A stretch of DNA of 64,000 nt from the NCBI RefSeq assembly GCF_000189635.1, contig NW_002476369.1:63407-127406 (forward strand), in the 5' to 3' direction. Source of the stretch: Tetrahymena thermophila SB210 (Eukaryota > Ciliophora > Oligohymenophorea > Hymenostomatida > Tetrahymenidae). A model generated the notes under the pieces. It had not been told where the DNA came from. It saw only the letters and a list, made by a program, of their open reading frames with translations, and did not search any database. Below are positions 1 through 15,000 of this stretch, one piece after another (positions within the stretch are counted from its first letter, which is position 1; the number at the start of each line of letters is the position of its first letter). The translations under genes and the position numbers were made by a program.

Positions 1-3000
1 TTTTTTTAATTGTTTGTTTATTTACTTGCTTGAGTCTTTGTCTATTTAAAATTCATTTCTATTTTTGTATGCTTGCTTGTTAAAAGATTAATTAAAAGAT
101 ATTTGTAATTTTACTTATTGACCCAGATAAATTCTTTATCAAAAATTTCGTTTGTTGAATTAAAAATTCGTTAAAAATTAGATTTTTTAATTTGTGATAT
201 TTTATTTGCAAGAATAAAAATATTTAGCAATAATATAAGTTATTTTTTTTATTACCTTTTTATTAAGCTCGTCTGCAGACTCTCTGATTTTAATAGGAGG
301 ATAGTCTTTGATTTTATCAATATTGTAATAGACGGTTTCGTTCTCAATTTCAACTCCTAAAATATGGTCATTCTCCACAACCCATTCATCCCAAGTAAAT
401 CTTTTTATGATGAGAATACATAAGGAAATGAATAAATTTTAATAACAATTACTTCTTTTTTTCTCCAGGATATAGAACTTGAGTCGATATTTGTCTCATT
501 TCTTGCTTTTTTCTTCTTAGACACCAAAGATTTTTTGTTTCCTGAATATGCTGCCCATAGTAGATTTCGTGCTTTGTTTAGTTTTCTATGAAGAATGGAG
601 GATTCATTTTATCTTCATTCATAATTGTGACAATAAAAATATTATCTTCGAGCTAAGTGCTTATTTTGAGGTATTGAATTTCTTCGTCTCCTCCTTGTTG
701 AACATCTTGATCAAATTTTATTTTCACCGCAATATCTCCAACCTTTGATTTTAAACATTTCATAAAAAATTATTTCTTTAAATCATCATAGTAAATTAAT
801 TTTGTTACTTTATCAATTCTAAACTTGTTTGTAGTTGTATTTTTAAACTCTTGAACTGTGTCTTCATTTAATCTCTAACCCAACAATTGAATTATGCATT
901 CTTAAGGAAGTTTGTAATCTGACCAATAGAAAGTCTTGACACTCACTTTACTATTTTCATATTTCCCTTCTAATTAGCAGCATTCTTTCAACACGTCCTT
1001 ATAGTTAGATTTGTTTTATTTCAAGATAATATCATAGCTAGATTCATTTCTTATCATATATCTAGGAGTTATGCAAATAATTTTAGATCTGCTCCAAAAC
1101 CCAGGAGCACTTTCTATCGTTATACCAAATTCAAATTAATTTCTGTAATCAGATTTCTATTTTTAAAACATTTAATCCATATTCAATTCCACTTAAATAA
1201 CTAAAAATAATTTTTACTTTATCCTAAATGATAAAAATGCCATCAGCTGCTTGTAAAGAAATAGGCTAGGACCAATTAGCGCTATCTCTATCTTTTCTAC
1301 CCTTAGGACACAACCCAATTTGTATCTATTTATTAAAAATTTAGTTAAATAATAATTTATCAAATAAACAATTTAAAATAAATAATTTTCATTGATTTAT
1401 TGAGTTGATTTAAAAATGAATTAAAAATAAATTTAATAAATGAATTACTTTGTTCATTGTCTTTGAGGTCGAAAACATTCTCAATTGCTTTAAGTTTTGA
1501 ATTTCTTCTTCATTTCTATTAGATAATTTTTATGAGATTTTTAATTTTTAAATAAGTTTTTACTCTGAAATAGTATGTCTCTTGCTTTCCTTTTCGCTTC
1601 TTTGAATAGGATTTCCGTTCTCATCCAAGATGTTTTCAATTTTGTTTTGGCTTTTTATTGGCTTCATGTAAGAGTCAATTTTAGCATCATTATTGTTGAT
1701 TCTTTTTATTGATTTAAATATTTGATTATTTCTTGAATAAAATATTTTATATTTACTCAAAAATAGATGGACGCTTTTTCTAGCTACTGCCAGCTCCTTA
1801 AATGCTATTGTGATTCCTGTCTTTCCTATTAAAGAAATTATCCTCGTCTTCATCTTAATGGGAATCAATATTAGTAGTGAGTCCGAATTCTCTAATTTTA
1901 ATTTCTTTATAACCACTGTTGTTTAATATTAAGTAAGGGCAAAAGAGAACGATTTCTCTGCTCTTTTCGCTCAGCTTGACAACATCTAAGTATAAAATAA
2001 TGCTTTTCTTCATGAAATTTTCCAGTCTTAGATCAATCTTGTATTTTTATTCATGCTTAGTGAATATTTTAAGCTCTTTTGTCTATCTGTACAAATTCAG
2101 TGAAATGACAATCTACAAATCTTCTGAAGAAGGGCACTAATTTTTAGTAAATAAATATATTAATTACCATTTTAAACTAAAAATTTATTTATTTATTTAT
2201 TTATTTTCTATTACACTTGTACATTCTAATCTGTCTTTCGGAACTATTTGTTTTGGTTCTATTTTAGTTTTACTTTAGTTTAGCTTTGATTGAATTGGTT
2301 TCAATGGCACATTCATTCCATAAATAATATTCACATTGCTCACTGTTGCATTGATAAACTTAAAAATAGGATTTATAATAAGTGTTGTTTCATAAGCAAA
2401 TTCCTTTTCACTTAAAGAATAGCTAGCTGAATGTTTAGTCTTTACACAAGTCACTAAAAAGTATATTAAATCAGAATGAGCAATTTATCTTTATTATTCA
2501 TTTTCTAATATTTTGCTTATTTAACTCAATTTTTTAGTTGGAGATTTTAGTGATTTATCATTATCTGCTTTTTCAATATGTGGATTCACTTCATAGTCCT
2601 CCTTGTAAATTAGCCTGTTTCCTAATAATTCACAAAAAAATAGATAAATTATCAGTTTCTTAATAATTTTAATAATTTATTTATTTATTCCTTCCTTCAT
2701 TCATTTATAAATTTAACTTACTCATTTATTTTTTGATTATTTATTAATTATTTTATTTATTGATTCATTCATTTATTTATTTATTGATTCATTTATTAAA
2801 TTTATTATTTTCTTATTCACATTTATAAATTTATTATTTATTTACTCATTCATTTTTAGATTAATTATTAATTATTTTATTTATTTATTGATTCATTCAT
2901 TCACTTATTTATTTATTGATTCATTTATAAATTTATTGTTTACTTATTCACTCATTTCTATATTTATTAAGATTATTTTATTTATTTATTGATTCATTCA

Positions 3001-6000
3001 TTTATTAATTCTTACTTACTTACTTTCTTTCTTTCAATTTTTTATAATAATTCATTCGTTTATAAATTTAATTATTGATTGATTTATAAATGTGTAAATT
3101 GATTATTTATTACCTTTCTCAACATTGACACCTTAGATTTAGTCTTTGAGGATGTCACTTATTATATCGTCTTCATCGACTGTATAGTCATTGTATGAGG
3201 TTTTGTCCTTGATAAGGCTGCTAAGTAATACAAATTCATAATGTCCATTTATTTGATTGTATGGAATAGGCTGGTTATCCTTATCTAATAAGTATGGGAA
3301 AAGACGAACATAGGCACAGACTTCTAGTTTATCCAAAGGAATTTCAAAGAAGGAGTTTTACTCAATTAGGCTGAATTAGTTCTACTACTTCTACTATCCT
3401 GTTTCAACTTCGGTCTAAAACTCTATCACAATAGTTCTACAAAGATTATTGAAAAACTTTACAGAAGAAGAAATCGTGATTTCTTTTGAACCAGTCTAAG
3501 GATTAAGCTATAATTTTATTTTTTTATTCAATAAATTATAAATTTATTTGTTTCTAGAATTTAATCTTTTTTGAATTGAAAATATGAAAGAATGAATAAA
3601 TAAATAAATACTTTGTTATCAACGAGAAGATAGGTTTTGCCACTTTCATTAACTTTTTTGTTGAGAAGAGTGCTGATGAGCTCTTGGCCTAGCTTGTTGA
3701 TGTTTTTTTAGAGGGAGGTGAGATTGCTCATGAAGGCTTTCATTAAGGTGAAGTCTTTTTCTTGATTTTTAGCATCTTTCTGAGTTTTTTTCTTTTATAG
3801 CTACTGATTTTTGGCTTTGAGGAGAAGGGTGTTTTCTTGAGCTTTCTTTTTTTCGAAGAGCTCGTTTTTGTCTAATTTAAGGGGGATGAGTATTTTGCCT
3901 ACATGGTCTAGTTATATTCTTTTTATTTATCTGAAAAGATACTGCCTGTTTTTTTGGCTAGATAAAAGATTATTCATTTTTAGGGTTTGCATGAGATTGC
4001 TTTTGTTAAATAAAGAGCTAGGTCCTAGCTTTTTGTTTTCGGATGATTTCTTTTGTTGATTATTAAGATTAATCGAGCTTGTTAGATTTTGTTTTGGACT
4101 ATTTAGAATAGAGACTTGCTTTTACTGATTTGGTTATTGGATGTTTAGAAGATTGCCTAAGTCTCCCTTTTTCTAGTTTTTTTAATTAGCAGCTTCTAAA
4201 TATGCGTCTGTAGATTTTCTTATTCTTTATGGTTCAATTTAATTTTCATTATTTACGCCTAAAAGGTTTGGTTTGAACTCTTATGAATTTTTTCTCATTT
4301 AAGATTTAGAAAGATTCACTTTCGTTTGTTAATCAGATTTAATTGAATTGAACTTCTCTAAAATCATAATAGGAGGAAGATTTTTATTGTCATTATTCTT
4401 ATCTTCAACTGATTGATTGTTTTAATCATCAGCATTCAAATTATAATTGTAAAAATTCAAATGCTGACTGCTATTTGATTTATTTTTCTAACGAATACTG
4501 TGAGCAGAATTCAAAGGCTTTCCTTGCTGGTCTAAAGCTTGTAAATTAAGTAAATTATTGTTGGAATCTTAAGTTCCTTAATTATTGTTTTGATCTTTTG
4601 AATGATCGGACACTTGCTTTATAACCAATTTTAAATTCCTTTGAGGCGGCTACTGACTGCCTTAAGTATTAATTCTCCCGTTTTCCTCCATATTGTTGTT
4701 GAATTCTTATTACTCGTCTCCCTCATGAATGGGATTTGTAGTATATTTTTAAAAATTGTCTGAATTCATCACCAAAGGAGACAGTCTTTCCTTTTCTTCA
4801 TCTGATATTTCCTGAATTTATCCATTTATATTCTGCTCTCCGTTTTTCTGATCTTTTCTAAATATTGACATAGGAGCAGTGCCATCATAATTTCCTCCTT
4901 AGTTAGCTAATAAAATGTATATTAATACAGAATTCTAAGTTATTAATTAATAAATTACCATTTTCCTGATTTGCTAGGTTATTTTAATTGTAATTTATCA
5001 TCTATGAAGCCACATTGAAGAATGAGTTGTTATTACTATTGCTGGCGTTATGCATATTGTTCAAGATATTCAAATTAATTAATGCCTTATTATCATTAAG
5101 CTTTTGCACTTATTTCTATTTCTGCATCCTTAACGCGTAAACTTCTTTCCAACCTTACCACTTTGTTTTTTGCTAGTTTTACAGTTCTTAAGGCTAGCTA
5201 TTTTCTTTGTTAGAATCCTTTACTTCAATTGGTAGTCCCGTCTTATTAATAATCATATAAGGTTCTTCATCAGTCATTGTTCCCTTGTAAATTCTGTAAG
5301 CCTCCATAATAGTCTCTAAGCAGGAAAGTGTAACATTAAGGTTAAAGCTGTTATGGTGTTCTTTCAGCAAAGGAAGCATATTTTAATCTAATTAATAAAA
5401 CAAAATTAGTAAAAACTTCTTTATCAATCAATTCTTTCTACCTTTTTTTGACTCAAAATTCTGAATAGTCAGATTATGGCTATTCCCAATACGTTCTTGT
5501 CTAACCATGAATATCCATGGCTCTAGCAGTGGCTCATAAGTGATCCTTCTTTTGTTAAAATAATCTATGCTAATCGCTCCCTAATTTAAATTATTAAAAT
5601 TTTCAAAAATTCAAAAAACCCTCTTAAAAAATTAATTTAAAATATTTAAATTTTAATAAAAATAAAATTAGCATTCAAATAATTGGTGATTATATAGTAT
5701 AAATTAGTTAATTTGCTAATTATTTAGTTAGATAACCAATATTTTGTTAGTTAATCAGTTAATAAATAAACTTAAATTAGCTTTTTATTTGATAGATAGA
5801 TAGTTTTATACTTTCTTTTTTATTTAGTTAATTTGATGTTAAGTCTATTAATTAGTTAATTTATTAATTATTTATTTATTTAGCTATAAATTAATTTTTG
5901 AATTTATTATTAATTTAGCTATTTAGTAAATTATTTAATTATTAATTCATTCATTTAGTTAATTAATATTAACACATTTATTTAGCTGGGTAATTAGATT

Positions 6001-9000
6001 GTTATTTGATAACTTAGCTATTTAGATATTTAGGTACAAACTTTGTAGAAGTAATTTGTAATATAACATTTTAAATGCTAAAAAATCTAAAAATTTTTAT
6101 ATCAAATTAAATGCAATTTATTTTAAAAAAATTCTGAAATATTATAATGAAGTATTAAGATGATTAAATAAATAAATGTTTTAAATGATTAAAAAATAAG
6201 AAATTACTTTTAAACCAAATAGAGAGTTGTTGAGCTTTTATATTTTTTTTGCATAGAGATTGTCGAATTTTAATGCTAGAATTTTGACACCGAAGTTATT
6301 TTTAAGGATTTCGAAATGGAATTTTTCTACTTTCAAAGTGAGGATTTATACGTTGTAGTCAAAGAATGGACTCATTGGTACTGTACTTTGAACTGGGATG
6401 TATGGAATGCTTAATGGTGTAGATGTGGGTTGCATCATACTTTTTATGACTTTTTAGAGCTTGACAAGTGTAGTGACTGAGGCTTAGTGCTCGTTTTTGT
6501 TCTTTTTGTTGTTTGTTACAGAGATATTAGTTCTTCTGTAAGAGTGTTCATTTAAATCGAACTATTTTTGTTGTGCTAGCTTGTCTTTAGTATTAGATTG
6601 TCCATTTGTTTAAATTATAACATTCCTTTATTGTTAGTCTTTGTTTCTGACAAAATCTAGCTCATAAGTTGTTTCGAAAACTAGTTTTATATTTTCTACT
6701 ATAGTTTGTGTTTAATTCTGTAAATAGCTTTAGTATTGAGATTAATAATTTTAGTTTTAAAATGTTATTGATGTTGCTGGTTAAAAAACGTTATTCTGGG
6801 ATTAATTATTTGCATTTTGTTAAGTAGGCTGTGTGCTTTAATTGTTTAAGTTTGTTATATTTGTTTGATTTTGCATAAATAAATTCTAGTTATTGAAATT
6901 AAAATTATTGTTGTTCATTTGCTGTTATTGCTGATTGTTCGGTGTATTATTTTGCATGTACGAATCAGCACTTACCTGGTGAAAAAGGTTAGGATTAAAA
7001 TACTGAGATTTGCTAGGTTATTTAGATTTATTTTGCTATATTCCAGAAATAAAGCTATCTTTGCTAATGTTCTGATTTATCTGAGAATAATTATTTAAAG
7101 CAGATGTTACCTCAGAGCTCTTCTTTTTTTACAAATTGAAAGGAAAGCCTTACATCTAATCATAATTTATTTTTAAATTTGTTAAAAAACATCTTTCAAA
7201 ATGCAAAAAAATTTAAAAAAAAAGATAAATAAATTATTTTTATATTTTAAAAAAAGGAATTTCTTTAAATTTTAAATAAATTGAATCAAATTTTTAAATC
7301 TAAATAAAAAAAAATATTTTGTTGATTTTAGAAAGGAATAATTTACTAATTTCTCTATTTTTCTTTTTTTTTTATTATAGATTAATATTTTAATAAAATG
7401 ATATCAAATAATATTTTGTTTGAACAATTTGTTCTAAAATAACAAATTTTTATTTGCAATTTGTTATAAAATAACAACTTTTAATTTGCAATTTTAGCTA
7501 TCATAACAAAATAAGTTATTTCTTTCTACTTAAAAAAAAGTTATTGAAAGAAATTTTAAATAAAATGAGTCAAAAATTTATTTTAATTTAATTGGATTTT
7601 ATTTTTTCAGAATGAAAAGCTGAAACTTAACTTTTAATTGTAAAAAAAAGTAAATTCTTTGATTTTGCTTAAAAAATAAATAAAAATAAAAATATTTATT
7701 TTAATTTAAGAGAGTGGATTTAATTTTTTCAGAATGAAAAACTTAAATTTATAATTTTAGTAATTGCAAAAAAAATTTCTTTCTGATAAAAAATAAATTG
7801 ATTCAAAATATTTTTAAAAAATGAATAAAATATTAATTAATTAATTATATTTATTAGAACAAAATTTGTTCAAATTAATTTTTTATTTGACCAAGTTTCA
7901 ATTTTTTTTTATTTAAATAAGATATTTTTCTTTGATTTTAGATCTCAAGCGTTTCTTAAATTTAAATTTCTTTCAAATAAATAACTTGGCCTTAAAATAA
8001 TTTATTTAGTAATTAATTTTTTCATTGTAATTTTAGATAGAAGAAAAGAATTTACTGGCTTTTGTGAAGGAGAATTAAGATTGTTCGGGGAAGCTGACGA
8101 AAATGCACTTTAATTTTAAATGAGAATGACTTTTTTGATGTCTGTGTCAACAGTAATTTTAACACTTCCTGGACCGAAATAGCTGTCACCTTTCCATTTA
8201 TGAGTGTATTTACTATCCAAGAAGAAAGCAAGAGTACTATTATTGCTTGAAATATTTTCTTTTGTTTCTCTTTCATGCTTTTTTCCTCCTTAGCTTTAGT
8301 TTTGCGTAGCACTGCTTTAAAAATTATAATTATTAGTAACAAAAATGCTGCCTTATCTCATAATTTTAGGTGGAGGAGGCTACTTTTCAGTCTAAACTTC
8401 TCCTTCTTCGCTCTTGGTAAAGCACATTAAATTAGATGCCTTTATTAAAAAAATTCATTTCATTTTCTAAATATCTCGAATAAACAATAAAACTTTACTT
8501 TTATTTCAACAGTCATCTATGCAAAATTATTAAAGTAAGGCGATTGCTTTACATTAGGCTAAAAGTCAGAACCATTATATGGGTTTCTAAAGAATCTTAC
8601 AATATCAGAGATCAAATCTATACCCAAATAAACTGTCTTATTCTCGATCATCATCTTTATCAGCTTTTCACCATCAGGCCTTGAACGGAATATGAATTTG
8701 AAATCGCATTTGTTCTTTTCATGAAGTTTGTACATAAGATCAAATTCTTTAATTCAATTAATTAAAATAAATTTTAACACATTCAACAAAATTAATTTGA
8801 AAAAAAATCTTTAAATTTATCAAAATTAAATTAAATTTATTTCATTAAAACTTTAAAGAATTATTAATTTATTTATTTATTTTTTACCATTTTGTAGATC
8901 TTCATAATCAGATTTCGGGTTTGCAATCGTTTTTTTTAATGACTCAACGAGTTTATATATTTTTTTTTTCCTTTTAGGATAGTTGTCTGTTGGCCATTCT

Positions 9001-12000
9001 CTTTCTATACTGTTAGACTCAATTATATCTTAGTTTAAATCCACTTTATCCAGTGAAACAGATGAAGACTTATTTTTAATTTGTTTGTTGATTAAATTTA
9101 AAATAAAAATATTTAAAAAATTACTTTTTTCTTTAGTTAAAAGCTATTTGGATTACAATCTTATTTATAATGCATAATTTCATGTTCATTATTATGTTCA
9201 AACTAAACAACTTTTTCGATCTCATTGGGAACAAGCTATTGATGAGAATAAATATTGTTTTCATCTCTGTTATTCATTTTCAAATTTTAGGCAGCTCCAT
9301 TTTACTAGGCGTTGTTTTCAACTAAATATAAATCTTGTTTCTGTAAATCAACACACCCTTATTCTTGTTATAAAACGTTAGCATTTTCTTTTTTTTCTTA
9401 AACTTATTTTCTTCTCATACAAGAGCAACTCAAAATGTTTTTTATTGATGAACAAAACCTCTAAAAGCAATTTTAATTGTTTTGAGGTGTTTAAATTTGT
9501 TGTTCCTATTATTTTTGCTCTTCTTTATTTATGACTTCATCCTTCTTTTCTTCTACAATCTTTATTATTTCAGCTTTTATTTCTTTATTTTCATTATTAT
9601 CCACCTAAATAAATAAATAAAAAATAATTAGAATCGCTTTTTTTAATTTCACTCTTGTTTATTTGTTTAGAAAAATAGCAAAAATTTAAAAATAGTTTAT
9701 AAATTAAGTTTGGTTTTTAATAAAATATTAACTGTTTGTAAACATAATAAATATTTTTTGTAAAATCTATGCTAAATTTATTCACTATTATTTGTTAATC
9801 TAAGTATTTGTTAACTTTATGAAAATATAAATTCATGTAAATAATAAACATCATGCAAAAATCATTGAAATTCTTAAAATCAATATCATTTTTTAATTGC
9901 TAGAAATGTCCAAAAAACAATAACTATTTGTTAATCTAAGTATTTGTTAACTTTATGAAATATAAATGCATGTAAATAATAAAAATCATGCAAAAATCAT
10001 TGAAATTCTTAAAAATCAATATCTTTTTTTAATTGCTAAATGTACAAATAATAATTAAGTTTAGTTTTTTCAAATAATTTTGGCAAAATGATTTTCTTTC
10101 TTGTTATTTAATAGTTAAATTGTTCTATATTGATACTTAGTCCTTCATTAAATGTTTATTTTTATACTAAGTAAAATTCAACTTTATTTAATAGATAAAA
10201 GACCTTTTTATATTGCATATACAGTGTTTTCTTACTGTTATTATAGATTTTTAAAGATTGTTTTTGCTATATTTTATTTGCTGATAAATTGTTAAGTTTC
10301 GTTAATTACTAAGTTATAATCATAGAATATTATTTATATTAATAAGAGTTTGTTATAATTGAGTGTTTAATTTATTGAACTAATAATAATTGGTTTATTA
10401 AAATGATTGATGAAAATTTTGATAAATTAAATAATATTAAAAATGAATTTACATTTTTTTGATTAGAATTATTTTTTTCTTTTAATGGAGATTTTTTAAG
10501 AGATTTTTTGTGTTTTATTTTATGTTTGTCTTCGTGCTTATGATGATGATTTTGCTTGTCTTTCTTTTTTATTTCTTATTTTTTATCTTATTTGCTGTCT
10601 TTGCTCTGCTCGTTTTCTAAATTGGATTGTTCTGTACCAGAATTTTCTTCTTCCTTTTACCCTTCATTTTCATCTATTTAATCAAAGTTCTCATAAATTT
10701 CCATCTCATCTGACTGACTATTATTATCAATATCTTGGTTGTTTTCATCAATGTTTTGAAAAATGATATTTTAATTATCATCCACATTCTAATCGAAGGT
10801 AGATAGTTCTTCAAAAATATTGAATTCTTGCAAATTCAAATCGTATAAAACCTTTCTTCCATTTATTTTCGAATTCTTTCTGTTGTCATCCAAATTAATG
10901 TGTCCAACAAATAGCTTCATAGTTTTACCTCCATATTCTTGCATGTAGAATTTATAAATTAGATCTATTCATATAAATGTATTTTTAAAAGTGTTTAACT
11001 CACCTAAAAAAGTTAAATCTAAAATAAACAAATATCAAACATTTGTAAAGCTAATTATTTCTAAATCATTCCAAAAAAATTTCAAAATAAACTTAGAACA
11101 AAAAATAAAATAAATTGTAAAAAATATTTTTTAAAAATGATCATGTTATCATGAAGATAATTTTAAAATTTAGAATTTATATTTGTATGAAAACATCAAA
11201 AAAAAAATGAAAATGCTTATTCAAAGCTGTGAGAAAATTTTATTTATAATATTTTTTTCTCAATAAAATGGAAATTTATGATAATAAAATCATTAAAAAA
11301 ATTTAGTTTAAAGAAATATTTTTAAAAAAATAGCTTATATTTAATTAATCAATTACCTTTTATTTCTAGCTCACCAATTGATGCTTCGTTATTGTTGATA
11401 GCATTGTCCTTGCATCTACAATAAATGCTGTTTATATCTCTCTAAAGATTTTTATTGCAGTAGTTACTGTGGTAGTATTTTATGTATTCGCCTCTGTCGC
11501 CTTAAAAAATCTTTGCTTACGCTTTGTTAAGTCTGATATCGATAAAGCACCAAGTCTATTTATTTATTTTTAAAATATTAATTAAAAAGGGAATTTGCAT
11601 TTTTAATATAATTTTTTAGAATTTCGATTTACTTCTTCGTTCTTTAAGTCTGTAGTACCTGAAGGAATGACAGTTTATGGCTACTCACCTAAATTTTCTT
11701 GGAAAAACTTACAGATAGTTTTATAATCATGATCCCAAATGTATAAATTTAGAGCATTAATTCTAATGTCAACTATAATTTAATTTATTTTTTTAATAAT
11801 TAATATAGAAAATAAATTTTAAAATATGATAAATTTCTATGTTAAATCAAAAAACTTGATAAAAACATTATCATAATTTTAATTTAATTTCTTTTTTAAA
11901 TATTTAATTTACTCATGTTATTTAACTTTAATATTTATTTTTCTAATTTGATATTATCAATTAATTGGTTATAATTTATTTTCTTAATTAATTCTTGCAA

Positions 12001-15000
12001 TTTAATTTATTTTTATGAATGTCTTTATTGGTTTATTTTTTTTATTAAAAATTAAATAACAATCAATATTTATTAATTCATTGATTTGATTGATAAATTT
12101 ATCTTAATTCTTCATATTCTATTAAAAAGTATTGCTTTAAAAATTATCCAAAATTATGATCAAAATTCTATGTTTAAACTAGAAATAAAATATCTTTTTT
12201 ATTGTTTTTGTTGCTTTAGAAAAAGTTTTAATAATAAAATATATTGATTCAAATAGACTCAGCCATTATGTTTTAATTTTTCAAGGTGAAGATTAAAAGA
12301 TTTAGTATGTATTTGAGTATAAATAATTAGATTTCAAAATATTAATCAAACTTTTATTTTTGAGAATGATACTTAGTTAGGTTTTTTTGGTTTAATTTAC
12401 TCATTTATCTTATTTAATTAATTTATAGAATTTAATATGGAATAAAAAAAATGAATTAAGTTCGACATTTGAAATTTAAGAATTACTTTTAAGGGGATTT
12501 CTGTCTTAATTCATGCCTGGATTTTCTTCATTAAATCGTTCATCTGTCAAGATTTTAAGGACAATGCTCCAATCTTTGCCAGGATCAACTGCAACCAGGT
12601 CACTGTTTTCTTTTCCTTCTTTTGTTCTGATTTGAATGCCTTTAATTTTAATAAGAATCAGCGATTCATAATTAATAATTGACTAATCTGATTGCTATGA
12701 TTCTGAAAAAGTCATAGAATGGCTTGCCTCTGGAGTTTGATTTTCTAAATAATTTTTTGTTGTTTAGTTAAAATCGCTTGCTATTGTATGACTACGCGAT
12801 CTATTTGTATTCGATTAACATGCTTAATCGTCTTCGTTATTTTAGCTCATCTAACCTTCAAATTCTTTTTCAAATATTACTTCATTAACTTAATCAACAA
12901 GCTTCATAGCTTTCTACCAATCCTGCATTTATTGTTACTCGTTACTAGTTACTTCTTAAAATTCTAAATCGTTTCCTCCTTTAGTGATCTCATTTTGCAG
13001 AAGCTCAGTAAGTATAAGCTCTCCTTCATCCATACCCCAAGCACCTAAAATAAATTCAATAAAATATCTATTTATTAATCAATCATAAAATACATATTTA
13101 TTTATTAATCATTCATTGGAATATGAATTTATTTATTAATCATTCTTTAATAATATATTTTTTGATCGTTCATAAAATATCTATTTATTAATCAATCATT
13201 GAATATGAATTTATTTATTAATCATTCTTTAATAATATATTTTTTGATCATTCATAAAATATCTATTTAGTAATCAATCATTGAATATGAATTTATTTAT
13301 TAATCATTCTTTAAATATATCTTTTTTGATCATTCATAAAATATCTATTTAATATTAATTAATCATTCATTGAATATGTATTTATTTATTAATCATTCTT
13401 CAATAATAAAATATCTATTTATTTATTAATCATTCATTGAATATGTATTTATTTATTAATCATTCTTCAATAATATATTTTTTGATCATTCATAAAATAT
13501 CTATTTATTTATTAATCATTCATTGAATATGTATTTATTTATTAATCATTCTTTAAATATAAATTTTTTGATCATTCATAAAAGATCTATTTATTAATCA
13601 TTCATTGAATATGTATGTATTCATTAATCATTCATAAAATAAGTTTTTATTAATCATTGATTGAATATATATGTAATGTAAATGTTACCTGTTGTCCACA
13701 TTCCAAGCTTTTGAAAATGCAGGTAGATAGCATCGTTTGAAAGGGAATTCCTAAAGCCTATTGCTTGTGAATCTAAAATCAAGAGTTCTAAACGAAAAGT
13801 AGATCCTTTATTCTCATCATTAGCTTAATCTTCAGTATTTAGCTTGCTGTTGTTAAAGATGCTACTCTGTTGCTAATTTTAGTGGTGATGCTAAAAACTT
13901 TAACTTTCTTTTTCATTTTTAACTGTTTGATTATGTTCTTCCAAAATAGGCAACTTGAAGTATTTTAAAATTCTCTTTTTAAACTTTTTATTAATCATTT
14001 CTTCATCTTTTGCAGAGAGCTGCTTTTGTAAAGCCTAAAGAATGTGAGCCCTGATATATAACTGAATTTCATAAGTACTTCTCTTTAAGAATATCACCTT
14101 TACTCCATACAATTTAATCCCAAGATATGTCTTGAATTTTTAAATGCTTGCCAATTATTCATTTTTATAAATGATGAATTCTCCCTTCAAAGTATTTGGA
14201 TCTTCATGTTTGAGACTCTCAATTACAGTGGAATGTGCCCCAATCTTATCATGTGTCTCGAAAAAGCTTACATTCTAAGAAAAAAACTCAACCTTAGTCA
14301 AAAGTTAAAATGACCTCATCTGAAATCCAAATTTCTCCAAATTCATCAAAAAGATGTTTTCCTTTTATTAACAAATAAAGTTCTTAAAATATTTTTCTAT
14401 TAAAATTATTATTCATATTAATTAAATTTAATTTATATTATTTTTTTTCTAACTGCATTAAAATAAATTATCTAAAATAATATTAACTAAATTTAATTTC
14501 ATTCAAATCACAATATATATCTTTCTATCTAGTTAATGAAATATGTTTGCTTATTAGCACTTAGCATATAATAATCAATATATTCAAAGATCTTCTTTTC
14601 AAATCAAAGTAAAATTTAAATATTCCAAAATATTCTCATGTTCGTTCTCAGTTCTCTTTCAAATTACAATTATTATGAGATTTCTCTTTATATTTTATTT
14701 TCTCTCTTTTTGTTTTTGTTTTTGTTTTTGTTTTTGCTTTTTTCCCTTTTCTTTTTTATTTATTTATTTGTTTATTTGTTTAATTGTTTACTTGCTTGTT
14801 TATTTGTTTGTTTGTTTGCTTTTAATTTGCTTATTTATTTTCTTGCTTTTATGTTTGTTTATTTATTTAATTCCTTGATTTTTTTTGATTAACTTTATGT
14901 TTCATTTTTAATTTAAATTTTATTTATTTGTTTGTTTGTTTGCTTGCTTGTTTACCTTTTTATGGACAAAGATGATAGTGATTCCATCAGTTTTGGCACA

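Noticed and set aside
8052..8342. 96-residue minus-strand frame starting MLLIIIIF
   Set aside because: Wrong frame. The real coding frame here, two bases shifted, reads SNNSTLAFFLDSKYTHKWKG and continues the VPS13 protein.
9600..10440. Long A/T-rich stretches considered as internal eliminated sequences or transposons
   Set aside because: They are bounded by splice signals between VPS13 exons and show no transposase-like frame, terminal inverted repeats or TA-flanked ends.
14638..14892. Two overlapping open frames rich in Leu, Phe and Cys on the plus strand
   Set aside because: They are translations of a TTTTTG/TTTG microsatellite inside a VPS13 intron.
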